The notes below the pieces were generated by a model, which saw nothing but the letters and a program-made list of their open reading frames with translations, was not told the origin of the DNA and did not search any database. Shown piece by piece: positions 26,743-34,148 of a stretch of 64,000 nt of DNA. This DNA comes from Pseudomonas sp. Ant30-3 (GTDB lineage Bacteria > Pseudomonadota > Gammaproteobacteria > Pseudomonadales > Pseudomonadaceae). The translations under genes were made by a program, and so were the position numbers. The DNA lies in contig NZ_JMCL01000013.1 in NCBI RefSeq assembly GCF_000690905.1, positions 62,001 through 126,000 on the forward strand, written 5' to 3'. The stretch's first letter is position 1, and each line of letters begins with the position of its first letter.

Positions 26743-27246
26743 ATGGCCAAAGAAGGCTCGGTAGCCCCCAAGGAACGCATCAACGTCACGTTCAAACCTG
26801 CCACCGGTGGTGCCCAGGAAGAGATCGAACTGCCGTTGAAACTACTGGCAATCGGTGACTACACCCATCGCAAGGACGAACGCAAAGTCGAAGATCGCAA
26901 GCCGATCAGCATCGACAAGACCACCTTCGACGAAGTGCTGGCAAAGCAAGAGCTGAGCCTGACCCTGAGCGTGCCGAACCGGCTGCAGGAAGAGGGCAGC
27001 ACTGAAGAGCTGGGCGTTCAGTTGCGCGTCAACTCGATGAAAGACTTCAACCCGGCTTCGCTGGTCGATCAAGTGCCCGAGCTGAAAAAACTGATGGAAC
27101 TGCGCGATGCGCTGGTGGCCCTCAAAGGCCCGCTCGGTAATGCCCCTGCGTTCCGCAAAGCCATCGAAGGCGTGCTCGCCGACGACGAATCCCGCGGTCG
27201 CGTACTGGGTGAGCTGGGCCTGAACGCCGCAGCTAAAGACGCCTGA
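26743..27246 (+). CDS. tssB: TssB, T6SS contractile sheath small subunit
   Basis: A 167-residue sheath protein. It shows INVTFKPATGGAQEEIELPL, LLAIGDYTHRKDERKVEDRK and SMKDFNPASLVDQVPELKKL, all typical of TssB/VipA. AAGGAGA precedes ATG 26743; the frame opens 22 codons earlier inside the tssA end. It forms the sheath with TssC. Confidence 0.96.
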   Translation: MAKEGSVAPKERINVTFKPATGGAQEEIELPLKLLAIGDYTHRKDERKVEDRKPISIDKTTFDEVLAKQELSLTLSVPNRLQEEGSTEELGVQLRVNSMKDFNPASLVDQVPELKKLMELRDALVALKGPLGNAPAFRKAIEGVLADDESRGRVLGELGLNAAAKDA

Positions 27247-27274
27247 GTCCCCATCAGCCAAGGAAGCCAACGCT

Positions 27275-28750
27275 ATGAGCAAGAGTGCAGCGCAGCAAAA
27301 AAGTACCGAGAACGGCGAATACAGCATTCTCGACAGCATCATCGCCGAGACCCGCCTGACGCCGGATGACGAAGCCTACGACATCGCCAAGCGCGGTGTG
27401 TCGGCCTTCATCGAAGAGCTGCTCAAGCCGCAGAACAGCGGTGAGCCCGTCAAGAAAGCCATGGTTGACCGCATGATCGCCGAGATCGATGCCAAGCTCA
27501 GCCGTCAGATGGATGAGATCCTCCACCACCCGGATTTCCAGTCCCTGGAGTCGTCGTGGCGTGGCCTGCAGTTGCTGGTCGATCGCACCAATTTCCGCGA
27601 AAACATCAAGATTGAAATCCTCAACGTCTCCAAAGAAGACCTGCTGGACGATTTCGAAGATTCGCCGGAAGTGATGCAGGCTGGCCTGTACAAGCACATC
27701 TACACCGCTGAATACGGTCAGTTCGGTGGTCAGCCAGTCGGCGCAATCATCGCCAACTACTACATGTCCCCAAGCTCGCCGGACGTGAAACTGATGCAGT
27801 ACGTGTCCAGCGTTGCCTGCATGTCACACGCGCCGTTCATTGCTGCGGCCGGCCCGAAATTCTTCGGTCTGGAAAGCTTCACCGGTTTGCCGGACCTGAA
27901 GGATCTGAAAGATCACTTCGATGGCCCGCAGTTCGCCAAATGGCAGAGCTTCCGTGAGTCGGAAGACTCCCGTTACGTTGGCCTGACCGTTCCGCGTTTC
28001 CTGCTGCGCAACCCGTACGACCCGGAAGAAAACCCGGTCAAATCGTTCGTGTACAAAGAGACCGTTGCCAACAGCCACGAGCATTACCTGTGGGGCAACA
28101 CGGCTTACGCGTTCGGCACCAAGCTGACCGACAGCTTCGCCAAATTCCGCTGGTGCCCGAACATCATCGGCCCGCAAAGCGGTGGCGCGGTTGAAGACCT
28201 GCCGTTGCACCACTTCGAAAGCATGGGCGAAATCGAAACCAAGATTCCTACAGAAGTCCTGGTGAGCGACCGTCGTGAATACGAACTGGCCGAGGAAGGC
28301 TTCATCTCCCTGACCATGCGCAAAGGCTCCGACAACGCGGCGTTCTTCTCCGCAAGCTCGGTGCAGAAGCCGAAGTTCTTCGGCATCAGCGCAGAAGGCA
28401 AGGCTGCAGAGCTGAACTACAAGCTCGGCACCCAACTGCCATACATGATGATCGTCAACCGCCTGGCTCACTACTTGAAAGTGCTGCAGCGCGAGCAACT
28501 CGGTTCGTGGAAAGAACGTACCGACCTCGAGCTGGAACTCAACAAGTGGATCCGTCAGTACGTGGCCGATCAGGAAAACCCGAGCGCCGAAGTCCGTGGC
28601 CGTCGTCCGCTGCGCGCTGCCCAGATCATCGTCAGCGATGTTGAAGGCGAGCCTGGCTGGTACCGCGTCAGCCTGAACGTGCGCCCGCACTTCAAGTACA
28701 TGGGTGCCGATTTCACCCTGTCGCTGGTTGGCAAGCTGGACAAAGAGTAA
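27275..28750 (+). CDS. tssC: TssC, T6SS contractile sheath large subunit
   Basis: A 491-residue sheath protein. It is highly conserved, including HPDFQSLESSWRGLQLLVDR, FFGLESFTGLPDLKDL, the NPYDPEENPVKSF region and the C-terminal FKYMGADFTLSLVGKLDKE. It assembles with TssB around the Hcp tube and is recycled by ClpV. AAGGAAGCC lies upstream of the ATG. Confidence 0.97.
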   Translation: MSKSAAQQKSTENGEYSILDSIIAETRLTPDDEAYDIAKRGVSAFIEELLKPQNSGEPVKKAMVDRMIAEIDAKLSRQMDEILHHPDFQSLESSWRGLQLLVDRTNFRENIKIEILNVSKEDLLDDFEDSPEVMQAGLYKHIYTAEYGQFGGQPVGAIIANYYMSPSSPDVKLMQYVSSVACMSHAPFIAAAGPKFFGLESFTGLPDLKDLKDHFDGPQFAKWQSFRESEDSRYVGLTVPRFLLRNPYDPEENPVKSFVYKETVANSHEHYLWGNTAYAFGTKLTDSFAKFRWCPNIIGPQSGGAVEDLPLHHFESMGEIETKIPTEVLVSDRREYELAEEGFISLTMRKGSDNAAFFSASSVQKPKFFGISAEGKAAELNYKLGTQLPYMMIVNRLAHYLKVLQREQLGSWKERTDLELELNKWIRQYVADQENPSAEVRGRRPLRAAQIIVSDVEGEPGWYRVSLNVRPHFKYMGADFTLSLVGKLDKE

Positions 28751-28763
28751 ACGGAGCTAACTC

Positions 28764-29171
28764 ATGACTGGATACGGCAGCCTTTTCGAACGCCTGGGTG
28801 GCGACGCGCAAAAACGCGTCGGCTGGAGCCGCGAGGTTTCTGCCATGGCGTCCGTGGCTGCCCATCTGGCCAAGATGCTCAGCACCCGTGCGGGCAGCGT
28901 GCAAACGCTGTCCGATTACGGGCTACCCGATCTCAATGACATGCGTCTGAGCCTGCACGACTCCCTGAGTCAGGCCCGTCTGGCTATCGAAACATTCATC
29001 GAAGCCTACGAGCCACGCCTGAGCAATGTGCGTGTCATTTCCCTGCCGCGTGAACACGATCAGCTTCGTCTGTCCTTCAGCATCGAAGGCTTGCTGGAAG
29101 TTGATGGTTTCAGGCGTCAGGTCAGTTTCGCCGCGCGCCTGGATGGCAGCGGTCAGGTCAAGGTCAACTAA
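28764..29171 (+). CDS. tssE: TssE, T6SS baseplate wedge protein (gp25-like)
   Basis: A 135-residue gp25-like protein. It has the early LFERLGGD motif, DYGLPDLNDM (the family's short EPR-equivalent region) and a C-terminal strand pair VDGFRRQVSFAARLDGSGQ. It helps form baseplate wedges with TssF, TssG and TssK. In this cluster tssF does not follow directly, because a PAAR/effector cassette intervenes. Confidence 0.93.
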   Translation: MTGYGSLFERLGGDAQKRVGWSREVSAMASVAAHLAKMLSTRAGSVQTLSDYGLPDLNDMRLSLHDSLSQARLAIETFIEAYEPRLSNVRVISLPREHDQLRLSFSIEGLLEVDGFRRQVSFAARLDGSGQVKVN

Positions 29172-29181
29172 GGAGATTCGC

Positions 29182-29706
29182 ATGTCCGGCAAACCCGCAG
29201 CCCGCGTCACCGACCCCACCGCTTGCCCGCTCCCCGGCCACGGCACCAACCCGATCGCCGCCGGTTCCGGCGACGTGTTCTTCGACGGCCTCGCGGCCGC
29301 CCGCGAAGGCGATGCCTCCGCGTGTGGTGGTGCGATGGTCGGCGGCCTGGCCTCGACGGTAAAAATCAACGGCAAGTCTGCTGTTACCGTCGATTCTGAA
29401 GGTACGCATGGCAACAAGGTTACGGCTGGGTCATCGACGGTGATTATTGGTAACTCGCATTCGCCGGCGCCGTTTGTTCCGCCGCTACCGGTGGAGATTC
29501 AGTGGCCGTTTAACGAGCACTTTGTGATCAATTGCCAAGAGAGCGGAAAGCCGCTCGCCGGGGTGGAGTACACGCTTAAAACGGCCTCGGGGAAGATCAT
29601 TAACGGTGTGACGGGAGCGGACGGCAAAACACAAAGAGTGTTCTCGGCTACTGCGGAGGCGGTTGAGTTGGTCATTGAGCCCCAAACCAGAGTTGTACTC
29701 GCTTAG
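29182..29706 (+). CDS. PAAR spike-tip protein with a C-terminal beta-sandwich extension
   Basis: A 174-residue protein. The PAAR domain occupies about residues 1-100 (PAARVTDPTACPLPGHGTNP, FFDGLAAAREGDASACGGAM, VTAGSSTVIIGN). The remainder (WPFNEHFVINCQESGKPLAG and on) looks like a transthyretin/Ig-type extension of the kind that recruits effectors. AGGAG precedes ATG 29182. It tips the VgrG spike, and the extension probably binds the product of the next gene. Confidence 0.88.
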   Translation: MSGKPAARVTDPTACPLPGHGTNPIAAGSGDVFFDGLAAAREGDASACGGAMVGGLASTVKINGKSAVTVDSEGTHGNKVTAGSSTVIIGNSHSPAPFVPPLPVEIQWPFNEHFVINCQESGKPLAGVEYTLKTASGKIINGVTGADGKTQRVFSATAEAVELVIEPQTRVVLA

Positions 29707-29762
29707 TTATTTGCTTTTCACCGCCAGTGACAATCGGATCCTGGAGTAACTGTTAGAGGGAT

Positions 29763-30737
29763 ATGGAAATGGCAGCAACAACAGTGGCAACGACCATGAC
29801 TCCGGCAAGTAATAAAGTCGGACAGTCTGCGACTGCGCGTCAGTTCAAGATCACTGATATTCCAGATACGATGAAAAAAATGAAATGGCCAGTTGCCGCA
29901 GACCTTATGAACCATTGGTTCAGTGGTAAGCCATGGCCAACTGATGACGGCGGCATGGATGATAAAGTTAAGAAGCATGATGTTTTTGCGCCCAAGGAAT
30001 ACATAGAAGAATCCATTGTTAAAATGAGCTGGGTTTCCGGTTTTGAACGTGCAAATTCTGCGATAAAGCATTTGAGGGGAGGGTGGAATAGTCCAGCTGG
30101 TGTCACTCTGATCAAAAGCAGGCTCCGTCGATCGTTTTCCGGTAAAGCTTCTGGGTGTTATCCGGTTGCGTTTAATGGTGTTGCCAGTGTTGCTGAGGAA
30201 TTTGGTTATTCCAATAACAAAGTAGTCGAGTTTGAGCAGGCAGGCTCTGATGAGGTGAATGAGCTTCGAGCGGCACTGGCTAACTTCAACATGCGAGCTA
30301 TTGCTGAAGGTGTAGTCGTTGTAACGGATAAGAGTATCGTGTTCACCCCTTCGCAACTGGGCTTTTATATCGAGGATTCCTACGATTTCAACGATGGAGT
30401 CGCTCTTTTCAGTCAAATTCTTGGCTACTGGAATTTCGATAAGTTAGTTACGGACCCCGTTGAGGGAGCAAAAGCTAACGCGAAACTGGCTGCCCAAATG
30501 ACTGCCGTTATGGCGGAGTCACAATATGAGGGTATGAGAGGACAGCAAAGCACACAGCAAAAAGATGTGGCCGTACGTCGATATCGAGAGCTCGAAGGTA
30601 AACACTACATGCTCGTTCAAAACAGTGACTTTCGAGACTATCGTGATCTGAAGAAGAAGGGCGGCGATTTTCGCGTGTATTCGGACATTATGTACGAGCC
30701 CGTAACGGCTGCACCTATTGAGATATCGGCTAAATGA
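29763..30737 (+). CDS. Candidate T6SS effector (resembles DUF6402)
   Basis: A 324-residue protein without signal peptide. From memory it resembles the DUF6402 family found beside PAAR genes. Visible conserved-looking parts are ITDIPDTMKKMKWPVAADLM, HWFSGKPWP, YPVAFNGVAS and GFYIEDSYDFND. I see no known catalytic motif. G+C is well below the flanking tss genes. It sits after a PAAR gene, and the next small membrane protein starts on its stop codon, which is the classic effector/immunity layout. ATG 29769 is an alternative start with better spacing to GAGG. Confidence 0.6.
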   Translation: MEMAATTVATTMTPASNKVGQSATARQFKITDIPDTMKKMKWPVAADLMNHWFSGKPWPTDDGGMDDKVKKHDVFAPKEYIEESIVKMSWVSGFERANSAIKHLRGGWNSPAGVTLIKSRLRRSFSGKASGCYPVAFNGVASVAEEFGYSNNKVVEFEQAGSDEVNELRAALANFNMRAIAEGVVVVTDKSIVFTPSQLGFYIEDSYDFNDGVALFSQILGYWNFDKLVTDPVEGAKANAKLAAQMTAVMAESQYEGMRGQQSTQQKDVAVRRYRELEGKHYMLVQNSDFRDYRDLKKKGGDFRVYSDIMYEPVTAAPIEISAK

Positions 30738-31147
30738 AGATCGGACATAAGTACTCCATAAGTTTGGCTGTCTTGTTGTGTGGCTTGTTGATCGCTGTTG
30801 CAATCATTGTGGTTGAAGTTTTAGATCGTGCGCCAGACGTTTCGAAAAAAAGTCCGTCTGGGCAGTATCTTATCGAGTCTGTTCCTGCAAGTTCGCTTTT
30901 GACCCCGCGAGACTTTGTCTATCTGCGATTCACCGATTTAAACAACCCCGGTCAGGTTTACCGTACACCTCTTTTTTCCGAGTTGGAGTTGGATATGCGC
31001 GCCGATGAAGATGAAAAAACAGTGGGGGTTGTATTTATAGAATTTGATAAGTCGAGCAAGGCTTTTACGTTGGGGCTTTCCAGCCCGAAAAAGCACTGGT
31101 TGAATTTTGTTATCAGCAATACGCCTTACAGGATTCTGGAAAATTGA
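30734..31147 (+). CDS. Candidate immunity protein, single-pass membrane
   Basis: A 137-residue protein with an N-terminal membrane anchor (residues about 8-28, ISLAVLLCGLLIAVAIIVV) and a predicted periplasmic domain of about 105 residues. Its ATG overlaps the stop of the preceding gene (ATGA). That coupling and the low G+C suggest an immunity partner of the 29763-30737 protein, which would then act in the periplasm or inner membrane. No family is recognised. Confidence 0.6.
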   Translation: MKIGHKYSISLAVLLCGLLIAVAIIVVEVLDRAPDVSKKSPSGQYLIESVPASSLLTPRDFVYLRFTDLNNPGQVYRTPLFSELELDMRADEDEKTVGVVFIEFDKSSKAFTLGLSSPKKHWLNFVISNTPYRILEN

Positions 31148-31156
31148 TGCTGGGGT

Positions 31157-31351
31157 TTGTGGTGGCCATTGCTTGCTGTACTGACGATCATCGTGCCATG
31201 GGTAATTTATGGCGTGTGTTGTTTGATCGCCGGGCAGTCTCAGGACGCTTACCTGGCGTTCGGCTTGATCATGCTTGTGCCTTATCTCCTGATCGGCGGT
31301 TACGTGTGTGCCGGCCTGACAGTCGCGCTCTGCAGAACGGTTTTTTCATGA
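31157..31351 (+). CDS. Small two-helix membrane protein, start uncertain
   Basis: A 64-residue frame with two clear hydrophobic helices (WWPLLAVLTIIVPWVIYGVC and AFGLIMLVPYLLIGGYVCAG). It lies in the same frame as the preceding gene, immediately beyond its TGA. The only nearby start is TTG 31157, with a poor ribosome site. It may be a real small gene, or the membrane-anchored tail of a longer protein cut by the TGA at 31145-31147. The tssF ribosome site lies just after it. Confidence 0.4.
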   Translation: MWWPLLAVLTIIVPWVIYGVCCLIAGQSQDAYLAFGLIMLVPYLLIGGYVCAGLTVALCRTVFS

Positions 31352-31375
31352 GTTCCACTACCAGGAAGCTACCCC

Positions 31376-33163
31376 GTGTCCTTTAACCACTACTACCAAA
31401 GCGAACTCACCGCACTTCGCCAGTTAGGTCGTCGATTCGCCGAGCGTAGCCCGGCGTTGGCGCCTTTTCTTGGCCAGGCCGGGCGGGATCCGGACGTGGA
31501 GCGGTTGCTGGAAGGTTTTGCATTCCTGACCGGTCGTCTGCGTCAGAAGCTCGATGACGAACTGCCAGAACTCAGCCATTCGCTGATGCACCTGCTGTGG
31601 CCCAACTACATGCGGCCGCTGCCGGCGTTCAGCATTCTGCAGTTTGATCCGTTGAAGCGCTCAGGCCCGGCGTTGATGGTCGAGCGCGATACGCCGGTCG
31701 AGAGCCTGCCGCTCAACGAGGTGCATTGCCGTTTCCGCACTTGCTACCCCACCGAAGTGTTGCCGCTGGATCTGGCTGCGCTGAACTACTCGGTGAAGGG
31801 CGATGGATCGCTGCTGAGTCTGCGCCTGGCAATGACGGCTGACGGTCACCTCGGCGAACTGGAACTGAGTCGCCTGCGCCTGCACTTTGCCGGCGAGCGC
31901 TACATCAGTCAGATGCTGTACCTGAGCCTGTTGCGCAATCTCGGCGGCATCGAGCTGATCCCGCTCGATGGCGCCGGCAAACCCATCAACGGCGTCAACG
32001 GCACACCCATGGCGTTCAAGATGCCCGGCGACCGTGTGCAGCCGGTGGGTTTTGCCGAAGAAGAAGCGTTGATCCCGTACCCGCTGAACACCTTCCGCGG
32101 CTATCGCTATCTGCAGGAATATTTCGCCTTTCAGGACAAGTTCCTGTTCGTCGACATCAACGGTCTGGACTTGCTCCAGGCCTTGCCGGAAGACACGCTC
32201 AAGCAAGTGCGCGGTCTCGAGTTGCGTTTCGATATCCGCAAGAGCGGCATCCAGCGCCTGCGCCCGACGCTGGAAAACGTGAAGCTCTACTGCACGCCCA
32301 TCGTCAACCTGTTCAAGCACGACGCGCTGCCGATTCGCCTCGACGGCAAGCAGGATGAATACCTGTTGCTGCCCGCCGAATACGACCTGGAAAACTGCGG
32401 CGTGTTTTCGGTCGAAACCGTGACTGGGTGGAAGCCCGGCGGCCTCGGTTATCAGGAATACGTGCCGTTCGAATCCTTCGAGCACGACCCGAGTTTCGAC
32501 GTGCCCAACAGCCGTCCGCATTACAGCATCCGCCAGCGTTCTTCTTCACTGCATGACGGCCTCGACACGCACCTGAGCTTCGGCATCCGCCACACCGAAG
32601 CTCACGAAACGCTGTCGATCGAGCTGATGTGCACCAACCAGAACCTGCCGCGCAAGCTCAAGCTCGGCGACATTTGCGTCGCCTGCGAAGACACGCCTGA
32701 ATTTCTCACCTTCCGCAACATCACCCCGGCCACCCCCAGTTATGCGCCGCCGCTGAACCGAGACTTCCTCTGGAAGCTGATCAGCAACATGTCGCTTAAC
32801 TATTTGTCGCTGGCCGACGTCAATGCGTTGAAGGTGATTCTGGAAACCTACGACCTGCCGCGCTACTACGACCAGCACGCAGAGAAAGTCAGCAAACGCC
32901 TGCTGGGCGGGCTCAAGTCGATCAAACATCAACACGTCGACCGGCTGCACCGAGGGTTGCCGGTGCGCGGGTTGCGCACCGAGCTGACCATCGACCCGGA
33001 AGGCTATATCGGCGAGGGCGATCTGTTCGTTTTCGCTTCGGTTCTTAACGAGTTTTTCGCGCTTTACGCCAGCCTCAATTCGTACCACGAGCTGCGCGTA
33101 AAAAGCACACAGGGAGAGGTGTACCAATGGACACCACGTATGGGCCTGCAGCCCCTGCTTTAA
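31376..33163 (+). CDS. tssF: TssF, T6SS baseplate protein
   Basis: A 595-residue VasA/ImpG-type protein. It starts MSFNHYYQSELTALRQLG and contains LPELSHSLMHLLWPNYMRPL and the late SLNSYHELRVKSTQGE. It forms the baseplate wedge with TssG and TssE. The start is GTG 31376, with AGGAAG at a good distance. It overlaps tssG by 37 bases. Confidence 0.95.
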   Translation: MSFNHYYQSELTALRQLGRRFAERSPALAPFLGQAGRDPDVERLLEGFAFLTGRLRQKLDDELPELSHSLMHLLWPNYMRPLPAFSILQFDPLKRSGPALMVERDTPVESLPLNEVHCRFRTCYPTEVLPLDLAALNYSVKGDGSLLSLRLAMTADGHLGELELSRLRLHFAGERYISQMLYLSLLRNLGGIELIPLDGAGKPINGVNGTPMAFKMPGDRVQPVGFAEEEALIPYPLNTFRGYRYLQEYFAFQDKFLFVDINGLDLLQALPEDTLKQVRGLELRFDIRKSGIQRLRPTLENVKLYCTPIVNLFKHDALPIRLDGKQDEYLLLPAEYDLENCGVFSVETVTGWKPGGLGYQEYVPFESFEHDPSFDVPNSRPHYSIRQRSSSLHDGLDTHLSFGIRHTEAHETLSIELMCTNQNLPRKLKLGDICVACEDTPEFLTFRNITPATPSYAPPLNRDFLWKLISNMSLNYLSLADVNALKVILETYDLPRYYDQHAEKVSKRLLGGLKSIKHQHVDRLHRGLPVRGLRTELTIDPEGYIGEGDLFVFASVLNEFFALYASLNSYHELRVKSTQGEVYQWTPRMGLQPLL

Positions 33164-34134
33164 GCGGGCTGACCCGGGTAATACGCGAGTACTCGCTGTT
33201 TCAGGCCGTGCTGCTGGTGGTTGACCGGCTGCGCGATGCACACCCGCACCTGAGCGAAGACGACCTGTACGACCAGCTGGAATTCCAGGCCAACCCGAGC
33301 CTGGGATTTCCCGGCAGCGACGTCGATCGCGTGGAGTTTTTCCACGAGCACGGGCAGATGCGCGCGCGTCTGCGTTTCAACCTGATCGGCCTGGTTGGGT
33401 CCGGTTCGCCACTGCCGGCGTTTTACGGCGAGCAGGCCTTGGGCGACAGCGAAGACGGCAACCCGACGCGCAATTTTCTCGACCTGTTCCACCATCGCCT
33501 GCAACGGCTGATGCTGCCGATCTGGCGCAAATACCGCTACCGCGCCAGCTTCCAGAGCGGTGCACTCGATCCGTTCTCGGCGCAGCTGTTTGCACTGATT
33601 GGCCTCGGTGGTGAAGAGATTCGCAAGGCCCAGGAACTGAACTGGAAACGCCTGCTGCCGTACCTCGGCCTGCTCAGCCTGCGGGCGCACTCGGCGGCGC
33701 TGATCGAAGCGGTGCTGCGTTACTACTTCAAGCACGCCGAATTGACCATCGAGCAGTGCATCGAGCGCCGCGTGGAAATTCTCGACGAACAGCGCAATCG
33801 TTTGGGCCGCGCCAACAGCCTGCTCGGCGAAGACCTGGTGCTGGGCGAACACGTGCGTGACCGCAGCGGCAAATTCCGCATTCACATCCGCGAACTCGAC
33901 TGGCAGCGCTTTCACGAATTCCTGCCGATCGGCTTCGGTTACCAGCCGCTGTGCGCGCTGGTGCGGTTCACCCTGCGTGACCCGCTCGATTACGACATTC
34001 GCCTGGTGTTGCGCCAGGAAGAAATCCGCGAACTGCGCATCGGTGAGCAGAACGCTTGTCGCCTGGGATGGACCAGTTGGCTGGGCCGCGAAAAAGCGGA
34101 CGGCGTGGTGACCCTGGGCAGCAAAACTCATTAA
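33127..34134 (+). CDS. tssG: TssG, T6SS baseplate protein
   Basis: A 335-residue VasB/ImpH-type protein. It contains YSLFQAVLLVVDRLRD, FQANPSLGFPGSDVDRVEFF and NLIGLVGSGSPLPAFYGEQA. Its ATG lies inside tssF, with GGAGAGG upstream, implying coupled synthesis of the wedge subunits. tssH follows after 14 bases. Confidence 0.95.
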   Translation: MDTTYGPAAPALSGLTRVIREYSLFQAVLLVVDRLRDAHPHLSEDDLYDQLEFQANPSLGFPGSDVDRVEFFHEHGQMRARLRFNLIGLVGSGSPLPAFYGEQALGDSEDGNPTRNFLDLFHHRLQRLMLPIWRKYRYRASFQSGALDPFSAQLFALIGLGGEEIRKAQELNWKRLLPYLGLLSLRAHSAALIEAVLRYYFKHAELTIEQCIERRVEILDEQRNRLGRANSLLGEDLVLGEHVRDRSGKFRIHIRELDWQRFHEFLPIGFGYQPLCALVRFTLRDPLDYDIRLVLRQEEIRELRIGEQNACRLGWTSWLGREKADGVVTLGSKTH

Positions 34135-34148
34135 GGACAGATGAAAAA

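Noticed and set aside
31144..31386. 80-codon frame overlapping the two-helix membrane frame
   Set aside because: Arg/Asp-rich out-of-frame text. The overlapping frame has clear membrane helices and is preferred.
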